From Deltaproteobacteria bacterium (GTDB lineage: Bacteria; Lernaellota; Lernaellaia; JACKCT01), in NCBI GenBank assembly GCA_020633895.1, contig JACKCT010000029.1:1-17063 (forward strand): a DNA stretch of 17,063 nucleotides, written 5' to 3'. Under the pieces are notes generated by a model. That model made no database searches and was not told the origin of the DNA. It saw only the letters and a program-made list of their open reading frames with translations. The position numbers and the translations under genes were made by a program. Positions 5,999 to 14,062 of the stretch are shown piece by piece; the first letter of the stretch is position 1, and the number at the start of each line of letters is the position of its first letter.

Positions 5999-7747
5999 GT
6001 TCGTGTCTTGCGCCGTGACGCGCAGGACTTCCTCGATGGAGGTGTCGCCGGCCAGGACCTTGCGGGCGCCGTCGCGACGCAGCGTGATCATGCCGTTGTG
6101 CTCGACGGCGAGTTTCTTGATTTGTCCGGCGTCTTTATTGGCCAGCACCAACTGGCGCACGGCGTCGTTGATTTGCAGGATCTCGTAAATGGCCGTTCGA
6201 TCCGTGTAGCCCGTGTTGGCGCAATTTGAGCACCCGTTGGGGCGGTAGACCGGGCCGGTGATTTCGTGGGGCGCCAGGCCGATCTTCGCCAATTCCTCGG
6301 CGGTCGGCTCGTGGGGCGTTTTGCATTCGGGGCACAGGACCCGAACGAGACGCTGGGCGATGATGCCGATGATGGAGCTGGAAACCAGAAACGGTTCGAC
6401 GCCCATGTCCACCAAGCGGGTGAACGCGCTGGCCGAATCGTTGGTATGCAACGTCGAGAACACCAAGTGACCGGTCAGGGACGCCTGAATCGCGATCTCC
6501 GCGGTTTCCAGGTCGCGAATCTCGCCGACGAGGATGACGTCCGGGTCCTGGCGCAAAAACGAGCGCAGGCCCGAGGCGAAGGTCAGGCCGATTTTGCTGT
6601 TGACCTGCATCTGGCCGATGCCGGGAAGCTGGTATTCGATCGGATCCTCGACGGTGAGGATGTTGCGGTCCGGACTGTTCAGGCGCACCAGGGAGGCGTA
6701 GAGCGTCGTCGTCTTTCCCGAACCGGTCGGGCCCGTGACCAGAATGATGCCGTGGGGCTGGCTGATGAGGTTGACGACGGTCTTGAGGCGTTCGTCGTCC
6801 AGACCCAGGGACGACAGGTCCAGCTTGACCTGGGACTTATCCAACAAACGCATGACCACCCGCTCGCCGAAGGCGGTGGGGATGATGCTGGTGCGGATGT
6901 CGATGTCCTTGCCGGCGATCTTGATGCGGATGCGCCCGTCCTGGGGCACGCGCTTTTCGGCGATGTTGAGCTTGGCCATGATCTTGATGCGCGTGGCGAT
7001 GGCCGACTGAAAGCGCCGGGGCGGCCGCATGACCTCGTAGAGCACGCCGTCGATGCGAAAGCGCACCACCAGGTCGTTTTCAAACACCTCGATGTGGATG
7101 TCCGAGGCGCGCTCCTTGACCGCCCGATAAAGCAGGTGGTTGATCAGGCGGATGATCGGCGCGTCTTCGTCGGTGGCGTCGATGATGTCCGAGATTTCGT
7201 CCAGGTCGAAGCTCTCGGGGCCTTTCTCGCCTTCCAGATCCTCCAGAACCTCTTCGCTGGTCTCCTTGGCCTTGTCGTAGACCAGGTTGATCGTGTCGAA
7301 GATCATCGCCTGGGTGGACAGGACCGGCTTGATCTCGCCGCCCAGGAAGATGCGCAGATCGTCGAGCACCTCGTAGTCCAGCGGGTTGGCGCAGGCCACG
7401 ACGATGCGCTCCTCCTCCTCGTTCATCGGCAGGATGAAGTGGCGCTTGGCGTAGTGGATGGGGATCTTGACGACCAGGGCCGGGTCGACCTTCTCGACCT
7501 CGATGGTGTCCACGTATTCCATGTGGAACTGCGTGGCCAGGGCGTGCATCACGGCCGCTTCGTCCACGGCCTTCATGCGAATGAGCACCTCGCCGATCAG
7601 GCCGCCCTTCTCGGCTTGCACTTCCAGCGCCTTGCCCAAGGTCTCCGCGTCGACGGCGCCTTGGGCGATCAGAATTTCGCCCAGGCGTCGGCCCGCGCCC
7701 TTAGGGACCGGTCGGGGCGAATTCGTCGCTGTTGCTGCCTGGCTCAT
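5996..7747 (-). CDS. gspE: Type II secretion ATPase GspE
   Basis: GspE is the cytoplasmic hexameric ATPase powering pseudopilus assembly through GspF and GspL. The product is 583 residues from ATG 7747. An N-terminal GspE_N-type domain (RRLGEILIAQGAVD, about 20-150) is followed by the catalytic core: Walker A GPTGSGKTTT (339-348), Asp box ILTVEDPIEYQ (363-373), Walker B DPDVILVGEIRD (401-412) and His box HLVFSTLHTNDS (427-438). The CPEC...CSNC zinc module (Cys 472, 475, 506, 509) separates GspE from most PilT-type ATPases. Two ATGs have GAGGA upstream: 7768 (590 residues, 68-base overlap with gspD) and 7747 (47-base overlap). I prefer 7747 for the smaller overlap. The stop codon lies in a repeat hairpin. 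Confidence 0.96.
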   Translation of the reverse strand: MSQAATATNSPRPVPKGAGRRLGEILIAQGAVDAETLGKALEVQAEKGGLIGEVLIRMKAVDEAAVMHALATQFHMEYVDTIEVEKVDPALVVKIPIHYAKRHFILPMNEEEERIVVACANPLDYEVLDDLRIFLGGEIKPVLSTQAMIFDTINLVYDKAKETSEEVLEDLEGEKGPESFDLDEISDIIDATDEDAPIIRLINHLLYRAVKERASDIHIEVFENDLVVRFRIDGVLYEVMRPPRRFQSAIATRIKIMAKLNIAEKRVPQDGRIRIKIAGKDIDIRTSIIPTAFGERVVMRLLDKSQVKLDLSSLGLDDERLKTVVNLISQPHGIILVTGPTGSGKTTTLYASLVRLNSPDRNILTVEDPIEYQLPGIGQMQVNSKIGLTFASGLRSFLRQDPDVILVGEIRDLETAEIAIQASLTGHLVFSTLHTNDSASAFTRLVDMGVEPFLVSSSIIGIIAQRLVRVLCPECKTPHEPTAEELAKIGLAPHEITGPVYRPNGCSNCANTGYTDRTAIYEILQINDAVRQLVLANKDAGQIKKLAVEHNGMITLRRDGARKVLAGDTSIEEVLRVTAQDTN

Positions 7748-10190
7748 TGTCGTAGTCCTCGAAGGCATCGTCGTCCTCGTACTCGGTCGGGTCGTAGATG
7801 CCGTCTTGCGTTTGCTGGCTGCGGTCGCGCTCTTCCATCATGCGACGCACCCGGGGGTCCGTCTCGATGGTGTCGTCCATGGGCGTAATGAAGATCGTCT
7901 CGGACGGCGTCATCTTCTGGGGATCGAGCAGGCCCAGGTCGTTGGTGCGTTCCGGGATGAAGTTCTTCTCGCGGAACATCTCCATGCGCTTGTTGGACAT
8001 GCGCGTGACCTCTTCCAGGTCGGCCGCGTCCTTGATGACGTAGGGCGTCAGGAAGATCAGCAGGTTGGTTTTGGACACCTTCTTGCGGCTGCTCTTGAAC
8101 AGATATCCCAGGATCGGGATGTCGCCGAGCACCGGAATCTTGGAGTCGACCACCGTGACCGAATCCTGCATCAAACCGCCGATGATGACGGTCTGGTGGT
8201 CCTTGACGGTCACGACGGTGTCGGCGGTGCGCTTGGCGGTGGTCACGCCCACGTCCGCGGCCGACAAGCCCTCGGGCGAGTCGGTCACTTGGCTGACCTC
8301 TTGATAGATCAGCAGCTTGACGTAGTCCGACTCGTTGATCTGGGGCGTCAGACGCAGCGTGATGCCCACGTCCTGGCGCTCGATGGTGGTGGTCGGATTG
8401 GTGTTGTTGGCCGAGAAGATCTGGCCGGTCACGAAGGGCACGTTGTCGGCGACCACCACCTCGGCTTCCTCGTTGTCGAGGGTCAGCACGTGGGGCGTGG
8501 ACAGCACGTTCACATCCTGGTCGGTGGCCAGGGCGCGGAAAAGGGCGCCGATGTTGGGGAAGGTCTCGCCGCCGAAGGAGATGGTGCCGTCGGCCGCGCC
8601 GATGGCGAAGCCGGTCACGCCCAGGGGATTGGCCGCGGCCTGTTGGATGCCGCCGTAGTTGGTGCCGCCGATGACCTGCACGCCCTCGTCCTCGGTGGCG
8701 TCGTTGGTGGAGCGGAACTCAAAGCCCAGGTCCAGGCCCCGGTCCATGGTGATCTCCAGGATCAACGCCTCGACGAAGACCTGGCGGCGGGGGATGTCCA
8801 GCTTGTCGATGACGTCCTTGAGGATGCGAAAATCCCGATTGCTGGAGATGATGACCAGGGAGTTGGTGGCCGGCTCGGAGGTGATGCGCACCGCGCCGTC
8901 AAAGTCGGCCAGGAAGCGCCCGGTGGTCGAGGCGATGCCCGACTGCTGGCCCGTGTCGAAGGACGAGGCGCCGCCGGACAGGCCCGAGGCCAGGGACCGG
9001 GCCTGGTTGCTCAGGCTGCTGCGATTGCGATTTTGCGAGGCCAGACGCGACTGGCGCTGGCCGGCCAGGTTCGAGGCCCCGGCTCCCGCGCCGGTGCCGC
9101 TGCCCGCCAGGGCCGCCAACGTCTGGGCCAACTCGTCGGCGTTGGCGTTTTCCAAATAGACCACGTGGATCTTGCCCTCGCCGCCGGGCAGGGGCTGGTC
9201 GAGCTTACGCACCAGTTCCCGCACCTGACGGATACCGATGCGGCTGGCCTTGACGATCAGGCTGTTGGTGCGCTCGTCGGCGAGGATCTTGGTGTTTTCC
9301 TTGTTGGGCACCGACGAACTGGTCGCCGCCGAGGCGTTGTTGCGCGCCCGGCGACGAGCCTGGATGCGCTGGCGGATGCTATTGGCGCGGGCCTGGGCGG
9401 CGGAGGCGCCCGAGTCCTCTTCGGAGAACAGTTCCAGGATCACATCGGCCAGCACCGAGGCCGCGGCGTATTCCAACGGAATGACCACCACCTCCTGCTC
9501 GCCGCCGGCCACGTCCAGCCGACGCATGATCCGCATGAGGCGATTGATGTTGGAGGCGTTGTCCATGACGATGACCATGTTGGACGGCCCGTAGGCGAAC
9601 ATGGTGCCGTCGTCGGAGACCATGCCCTCGAACGCGGTGACAACGTCGTTGGCGTTGATGTACTGCAACGGCACTAGCTGGGTGATGAACTGCTCGTTGT
9701 CCCGAGGATAGCCCGAGGTGTTGGTGCGAATGGCCGCCTTGGAGGCGTCCTTGACGGGCACGATCTTGGTCAGCTTGCCGACCTTGACGGTGGTGAAGCC
9801 GTTGACGGCGAGCACGGACATGAAGATGTCGTAGGCCTCCCGGGGCGTGACCTTGGTGGGGCTGATGATCGTCACCGTGCCCGCGACGCCTTTGTCGATC
9901 ATGAAGTTTTCGCCGGTCATGTCCGACATGAGCTTGACGACCTGCTTGATGTCCGTGTCGGTAAAGTCGATGGACACCAGGTCGTCCGAGTCGGTCAGGC
10001 GCGGGTAATCCCGGGCCGTGGGAGCGGTCGTCGCCATCTGGTCGCCGCCGTCGTCATCCCCGTCGTCGTCGTCCGTCTCCTGAGCCGAGGCGATCGACGG
10101 CCCGGCCGGCAGCACCGACGGCACCAGCACGGCCACCAGCGCCAACAGCGCGACTCGCATCCAAAATTGCTTGTTCGTCATGGGTTTCAT
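7701..10190 (-). CDS. gspD: Type II secretion secretin GspD
   Basis: GspD forms the outer-membrane channel. From ATG 10190 it has 829 residues, longer than the usual 650-700. A signal peptide (about 1-36, ending IASAQ) is followed at once by an acidic run, ETDDDDGDDDGGDQ. N0 lies at about 72-145 (IDFTDTDIKQVVKLMSDMTG), N1 at 166-227, N2 at 233-333 and N3 at 341-466. The secretin barrel lies at about 470-720, with gate motif VPFVTG and KIPVLGDIPILGYLFKS, IFLTPYVI. N2 contains an Arg/Ala/Ser-rich insert (256-300) and N3 a Gly/Ser/Asn-rich one (363-425). The last 100 residues form an acidic tail of unknown role (YEDDDAFEDYDNE). Starts at 10181 and 10259 are possible; 10190 gives the best signal peptide. 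It ends inside gspE. Confidence 0.95.
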   Translation of the reverse strand: MKPMTNKQFWMRVALLALVAVLVPSVLPAGPSIASAQETDDDDGDDDGGDQMATTAPTARDYPRLTDSDDLVSIDFTDTDIKQVVKLMSDMTGENFMIDKGVAGTVTIISPTKVTPREAYDIFMSVLAVNGFTTVKVGKLTKIVPVKDASKAAIRTNTSGYPRDNEQFITQLVPLQYINANDVVTAFEGMVSDDGTMFAYGPSNMVIVMDNASNINRLMRIMRRLDVAGGEQEVVVIPLEYAAASVLADVILELFSEEDSGASAAQARANSIRQRIQARRRARNNASAATSSSVPNKENTKILADERTNSLIVKASRIGIRQVRELVRKLDQPLPGGEGKIHVVYLENANADELAQTLAALAGSGTGAGAGASNLAGQRQSRLASQNRNRSSLSNQARSLASGLSGGASSFDTGQQSGIASTTGRFLADFDGAVRITSEPATNSLVIISSNRDFRILKDVIDKLDIPRRQVFVEALILEITMDRGLDLGFEFRSTNDATEDEGVQVIGGTNYGGIQQAAANPLGVTGFAIGAADGTISFGGETFPNIGALFRALATDQDVNVLSTPHVLTLDNEEAEVVVADNVPFVTGQIFSANNTNPTTTIERQDVGITLRLTPQINESDYVKLLIYQEVSQVTDSPEGLSAADVGVTTAKRTADTVVTVKDHQTVIIGGLMQDSVTVVDSKIPVLGDIPILGYLFKSSRKKVSKTNLLIFLTPYVIKDAADLEEVTRMSNKRMEMFREKNFIPERTNDLGLLDPQKMTPSETIFITPMDDTIETDPRVRRMMEERDRSQQTQDGIYDPTEYEDDDAFEDYDNEPGSNSDEFAPTGP

Positions 10191-10248
10191 CGCCCCGAAT
10201 TCATCTCCACGGCGCCGGGCGCCCCCTCGAAATTCAAATTCCACATCC

Positions 10249-11118
10249 TCAACGCACATCGTACGAGAACGAGCGGCGTTCGCCGCCGCGGGTCAGATCC
10301 AACGAAAAGCGATCCGCGTTTCTCAGTTCGGTGAATAAAACCAACGCCGCTTCCGGGCCGTTGATTTCCCGGCCGTTGAGGCGATGAATCACGTCGCCGC
10401 TTTCCAGGCCGAGGTTTTGGTACAAACTGCCGTTGCGGATTCGCGTGATTTTGAATCCGACGATACGGCCTTTCTCCAACGAAGGGGCCAAGAACGCGCC
10501 GCGCATCAATTGAGCCGGATTGGCCAGCGCGTTCCCGATAAATTCCTGGTCGATGGCGTAGGTGTCATCGCCGATCTTCTTGACGCCGTTCACCCCGACG
10601 GTTGCGTTACGCTGGATGGGTTCGACCTCTTGGACGGCCGTTTCCGGCAATTCCAGGATGTCCGTGCGTCCGTCGTTCCAAACGACCGTCACGCGACGGC
10701 GCTCGATGCCCGTCAACGTCGCGCCTTCGGAGAGTTTGTCGCCGATGCGATAGACGTCGACCGTGCCCGTCTCGCGCGTTCGAATCACCGCCTGGGAGTG
10801 GTCCGTGTCCCACGCGACCGTACCGACCAGCGTGTATTCCCGCACCGATACCGCTTCATTCGCGGACGTGTTCCGGTCCCAAATGTATTCGGAATCAAAG
10901 ACGTTCTTCTCCAGGATGCGGTCGTAGTCGGCCAAGGGGGCGAGAGCATTCACCCGCGCGGGAAGACGGCTGAAGTCGACGCCGGACGTCGCCGGGATGT
11001 TCGCCTCCAGACGCACGTTGACGAGCATCGCCAGTTCGGCGGCGCAAAGGACGACAAAAGCGGCCTTCAACGGCGCCGCCAGTCGCGTTGTCATCCATAA
11101 GGCCTGCTCGCTACGCAC
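10249..11118 (-). CDS. gspC: Second GspC-like inner-membrane/secretin linker (PDZ type)
   Basis: GspC spans the inner membrane and contacts the GspD N0 domain. This 289-residue protein has a short cytoplasmic end and one transmembrane helix (about 16-33, AAFVVLCAAELAMLVNV). A homology region covers about 63-160 (DYDRILEKNVFDSEYIW, YTLVGTVAWD, VYRIGDKLSEGATL). A C-terminal PDZ domain covers about 215-289 (GFKITRIRNGSLYQNLGLESGDVIHRLNG). It is a diverged paralogue of the gene just upstream; both end RGGERRSFSYDVR, and the last 43 coding bases are identical. The GTG at 11118 has GGGAG seven bases upstream and lies 18 bases after the first gspC; an ATG at 11094 is the alternative. Having two GspC genes in one operon is unusual. 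Confidence 0.88.
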   Translation of the reverse strand: MRSEQALWMTTRLAAPLKAAFVVLCAAELAMLVNVRLEANIPATSGVDFSRLPARVNALAPLADYDRILEKNVFDSEYIWDRNTSANEAVSVREYTLVGTVAWDTDHSQAVIRTRETGTVDVYRIGDKLSEGATLTGIERRRVTVVWNDGRTDILELPETAVQEVEPIQRNATVGVNGVKKIGDDTYAIDQEFIGNALANPAQLMRGAFLAPSLEKGRIVGFKITRIRNGSLYQNLGLESGDVIHRLNGREINGPEAALVLFTELRNADRFSLDLTRGGERRSFSYDVR

Positions 11119-11136
11119 TAATTCACTCCCATCGGA

Positions 11137-12027
11137 CTAACGCACATCGTACGAGAACGAGCGGCGTTCGCCGCCGCGGGTGATGTCCATACTCAATCGG
11201 TTGGCGTTTTTCAACTCAGCCATGAGCTGAAAGGCGTCGTCGGGTCCGGTGATCTCCTTGCCGTTGATCCGGTGGATGATGTCGCCGTCCTCCATTCCGA
11301 GCTTCTTGTAGATGCTGTTGGACTTGATCCTCTTGACCTTGAAGCCGGAAATCTTGCCCCGATCGAAATGAGGGACGATGCGCGCGCCGCGCATGACGTT
11401 GCCCCAGTTGGAGAACGCGTCCTCGATGACGCCCTTGTCCACCACGTAGGCGCCGTCGCCCACCTTTTTGATGCCGCCCTCGCCGACATCGACGCCGCGC
11501 TCGAACATCGGCGAGTTGGAGGCCATCTGCAGGGGCAGGACGGCCTCGGGCAGTTCCAGCACCTCGATGCGTCCGTCGTCCCGCTCGATGGTCACGCGCT
11601 TGCGTTCGATGTCCTTGACCTCGGCGTCGTCCCCCAAGGGGTCGTTGACGCGATAAACGTCGTCCTTGTTGGCCGTGCGCGAGCGGATGATGGCCATGGA
11701 GAACGTGTCGTTCCAGGCCACCGTGCCCAGAAGCTCGTAGTCCTCGGGCCGGGATTCGGTCGACGACGGGCCGTCGCTCTTGACCCAGACATAGTCGGAA
11801 TTAAAGACGTTCTTCTCCAAAATCGGGTCGTATTCGGAGATGGAGGTAAACGCCGCGGCCTGGGCCACCTTCACATGGTCCACGTCCACCACCTGGATGG
11901 CTCCCAGCTTGGCCTCGACGCGCGTGTTGACCAGCATGGCCAACTGCGTCGCCAGCAGGGCCGTGAACGCCAGCTTCACCACCCAGGCGTACTTTTTGAG
12001 CAATTCTAAAACGGTACCGATGTTCAA
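11137..12027 (-). CDS. gspC: First GspC inner-membrane/secretin linker (PDZ type)
   Basis: This is the leading gene of the T2SS operon. The 296-residue product has a transmembrane helix at about 15-34 (VVKLAFTALLATQLAMLVNT). The GspC homology region runs about 63-160 (EYDPILEKNVFNSDYVW, YELLGTVAWNDTFSMAIIRS, VYRVNDPLGDDAEVKDI). A linker leads to a PDZ domain at about 220-296 (GFKVKRIKSNSIYKKLGMEDGDIIHRINGKEITGP). The start is a TTG at 12027 with GGAG ten bases upstream; no in-frame ATG precedes the membrane helix. The weak start codon is noteworthy for a first gene. It shares its architecture and identical C-terminus with the following gspC copy, so the pair arose by tandem duplication, although the middle regions have diverged widely. 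Confidence 0.9.
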   Translation of the reverse strand: MNIGTVLELLKKYAWVVKLAFTALLATQLAMLVNTRVEAKLGAIQVVDVDHVKVAQAAAFTSISEYDPILEKNVFNSDYVWVKSDGPSSTESRPEDYELLGTVAWNDTFSMAIIRSRTANKDDVYRVNDPLGDDAEVKDIERKRVTIERDDGRIEVLELPEAVLPLQMASNSPMFERGVDVGEGGIKKVGDGAYVVDKGVIEDAFSNWGNVMRGARIVPHFDRGKISGFKVKRIKSNSIYKKLGMEDGDIIHRINGKEITGPDDAFQLMAELKNANRLSMDITRGGERRSFSYDVR

Positions 12028-12547
12028 CAGACAATCGCTCCGAAGTCACCGTCAATCCTACGAAAATCCGCGCCAGTTTAAGCGCCTTGTCCCCCCGAAT
12101 GCAAGGCGGCACTTGAGCCTTGGTCGCGGGCGGGACCGAATTTGGGCGCACGAGTCCGGGCGAGTAACAAGCAGATATCGTGCCACGGCCTCCCGAATCG
12201 AAAATTCCCGAAATTCAGAGGAAAATCCGCCTTCGAGCCCCCGTCGGTCCACGGGGCCGCGCGAATCGGCCTTCGCGTCGGGGCCGGACATGGGAAGAGG
12301 CCTACGCGCCTTGTCCCGGCGGCCCACTTCCAGCCTAGACAACGCCTTGGGCCGCCGTGATCCGTCGCAAAACGGACTTTCGCGAGCCAAAACGCCCTTT
12401 TGGAGGCTCGGATCCGGCAATTTTGAATTTTTTTCTGGAAATATGTCGGGGATTTACTTATACTCCCGCCGCTTTTATACGATAAGTCCTGAGCATCGAT
12501 CGTTTCACGGGCCGAAAGACCCCCCTAGTTGTATTTGGAGTCATGTC
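12028..12547. other. 520-bp divergent intergenic region between the T2SS operon and the proteases
   Basis: No gene is supported; small open frames here are Arg/Pro-rich shadows. It should contain promoters for both directions. Two hairpins are visible near 12363-12410: TCCGT-CGCAAA-ACGGA, and CGAGCC with GGCTCG around an inner CCAAAA/CTTTTGG pairing. The region from about 12420 to 12480 is distinctly AT-rich. A candidate for the operon on the minus strand is TTGCAT (12104-12099), 18 bp, TAAACT (12080-12075), which is a weak match. Confidence 0.6.
12436..12464 (+). promoter_or_regulatory. Candidate sigma70-type promoter of the first protease
   Basis: TGGAAA (12436-12441) and TATACT (12459-12464) are separated by exactly 17 bp, in an AT-rich stretch inside otherwise GC-rich DNA. 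The start site would be near 12471, giving a leader of about 77 bases before ATG 12548. Confidence 0.5.
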
Positions 12548-13936
12548 ATGAAACATGCCCTGTGGTGTGTCGCTGTTTTGGCGGCGGCGGCTTTGTTTGC
12601 TCTGGGTGCTTCGCCGTCCCAGCAGCATCTGGATGTGCAAAAGGTCGAGTCGTTCGTTTTCGACGGTGACGGTGTTCACGATCTGTCGATCGACGTGTCT
12701 CCGGCCCTTCGCACCGGGTTCAAGGTTTCCGACGCGAATATCGCGCGCATCGACCGGGGAACGATCGAAGCGGCCATCGACCGCGCCAAGACCCGCCTGA
12801 ACCGGATGGATCCCACGGACAAGCGCATGCTCATCGCCGAGCACGTGGCCGGTCCGTCTTCCCTGAAGTTTGAGCCGGTCGTCGAATACAACCGGCGCGT
12901 TTCGGCCGTCACGGCGATTCAAGCCGAAAACGCCACCTCCCTGCGCGCCCACTTCTCGGTTACGCCGGCCGCGCTGGGCGCGACGATCCTGGTCTACAGC
13001 GATCTGGATCCCACGCCCCGCAAGGTGCGTTCGGGCTTCCTGCTCGGCGACAAGGACGGCATCTGGGGTCCGCGCGTCGAAGGCCAGACCATGTTCATCG
13101 AGGTCCTCGGCGGCAAAAACCTCAAAAACGTCGTTGTCGACACCGTCGCCTACGGCCTGCCCGTCTCGCTGATCACCGCCGGGTCGTGCAACCTGGATGT
13201 GACCTGCTACTCGGCCTACAACGATCTCAAGACGGCCGTCGGCCGCTACAGCTTCGAGGACGGCGGATCGTATCTGTGCACCGGACAGATGGTCGCCGAC
13301 CAGCAGGGCACCGGCCGCCTGTTCTTCCTGACGGCCAACCACTGCCTCAACGACCAGGACGCCGCCGAGACCATGGAGGTCTACTGGAACTACGAGACCA
13401 CGAGCTGCAACGGCTCCGCCCCGTCGTTGTTCACCCTGCCGCGCAGTTCCGGCGCCGACCACAAGGTCAGCGGCTTCGCCTCGGACTTCACGCTGGTCGA
13501 ACTCTACGACGCGCCCCCGAACGGCACCGTGTTCCTGGGCTGGACCACGGCGGACCTGGGCAACAGCGAGGACGTGACGGCCATCCATCATCCGGGCGGC
13601 AGCTACAAGCGCATTTCCTTCGGCCATGAGGTCTCCGACGAGAACACCCACTGGCGCGTCACCTGGGATCAAGGCACGACCGAGGGCGGCTCGTCCGGCT
13701 CGGTGCTGTTCAACGACGACGACCTGCTGGTCGGCCAACTGCATCGCGGCTCCGCCTCCTGCACCAACCAGAGCGGTTGGGACGAGTACGGCAAGTTCGG
13801 CAACAGCTACGTCGCCGGTCTGTCCGACTACCTGGGCGACTCGCCGGTGGACGACGACGACGACACCACTCCGCCGGATGACGACGACGATTCGGGCGGC
13901 GGCTGCGGTTCTTCCGCCGACCTGGCCGGCTATTAG
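12548..13936 (+). CDS. Secreted lysyl endopeptidase-like serine protease 1 with Asp/Cys tail
   Basis: A predicted extracellular trypsin-fold protease of 462 residues. It has a signal peptide (about 1-21), a propeptide to about 205 and then a catalytic domain very like Achromobacter lysyl endopeptidase. Triad: H265 (LTANHC), D313 (ASDFTLVEL), S383 (EGGSSGS). Six Cys at 214, 220, 244, 266, 287 and 405 match the three disulfides of that family. D412 in WDEYGKF aligns with the S1-pocket Asp region, which suggests Lys specificity. AIHHPGGSYKR is another family block. The tail is two Asp runs around TTPP, then SGGGCGSSADLAGY with a single Cys453. ATG 12548 has GGAG seven bases upstream; ATG 12543 would encode only Met-Ser. 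It is transcribed divergently from the T2SS and is a likely substrate. Confidence 0.92.
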   Translation: MKHALWCVAVLAAAALFALGASPSQQHLDVQKVESFVFDGDGVHDLSIDVSPALRTGFKVSDANIARIDRGTIEAAIDRAKTRLNRMDPTDKRMLIAEHVAGPSSLKFEPVVEYNRRVSAVTAIQAENATSLRAHFSVTPAALGATILVYSDLDPTPRKVRSGFLLGDKDGIWGPRVEGQTMFIEVLGGKNLKNVVVDTVAYGLPVSLITAGSCNLDVTCYSAYNDLKTAVGRYSFEDGGSYLCTGQMVADQQGTGRLFFLTANHCLNDQDAAETMEVYWNYETTSCNGSAPSLFTLPRSSGADHKVSGFASDFTLVELYDAPPNGTVFLGWTTADLGNSEDVTAIHHPGGSYKRISFGHEVSDENTHWRVTWDQGTTEGGSSGSVLFNDDDLLVGQLHRGSASCTNQSGWDEYGKFGNSYVAGLSDYLGDSPVDDDDDTTPPDDDDDSGGGCGSSADLAGY

Positions 13937-13989
13937 GTCGGGCGCGATGCCACGCCCCGAGGCGACATAACTCGAAACCGAGCTTTAAG

Positions 13990-14016
13990 CGGCGACCTGC
14001 CGGGTCGCCGTTTTTT
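13990..14016 (+). terminator. Intrinsic terminator of protease 1
   Basis: A perfect 8-bp stem, CGGCGACC (13990-13997) with GGTCGCCG (14003-14010), encloses a five-base loop and is followed by six T. It lies about 53 bp after the protease 1 stop, so protease 2 probably has its own promoter or depends on read-through. Confidence 0.92.
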
Positions 14017-14025
14017 GTTGAATTT

Positions 14026-14046
14026 TTCTGCAACGATTTCTGCAAC
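14026..14046 (+). repeat. Direct repeat upstream of protease 2
   Basis: TTTCTGCAAC occurs twice, at about 14025-14034 and 14037-14046, roughly one helical turn apart, immediately after the protease 1 terminator and ahead of the protease 2 start. Same-face spacing would suit a regulator binding site, but nothing else supports that. Confidence 0.4.
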
Positions 14047-14062
14047 CAATGAGGATGGCGAC

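Noticed and set aside
6266-7888. 540-codon plus-strand frame opposite gspE, and similar long frames opposite gspF (4498-5871) and gspD (7458-9677)
   Set aside because: They mirror codon bias on the opposite strand; the minus-strand frames contain complete family motifs, such as Walker A/B and the secretin core.
12058-12420. 120-codon minus-strand open frame in the divergent intergenic region
   Set aside because: It is Arg/Pro-rich with no recognisable motif, no ribosome site and unnatural composition; treated as chance.
12470-12547. Possible riboswitch in the leader of protease 1 (GGGCCGAAAGACCC hairpin)
   Set aside because: The hairpin is short and the sequence does not match the conserved core of the c-di-GMP-I class or any other class I can recall.
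13937-14062. MYXO-CTERM or GlyGly-CTERM assignment for the protease tails
   Set aside because: The tails lack the C-terminal hydrophobic helix and the basic cluster that define those signals.
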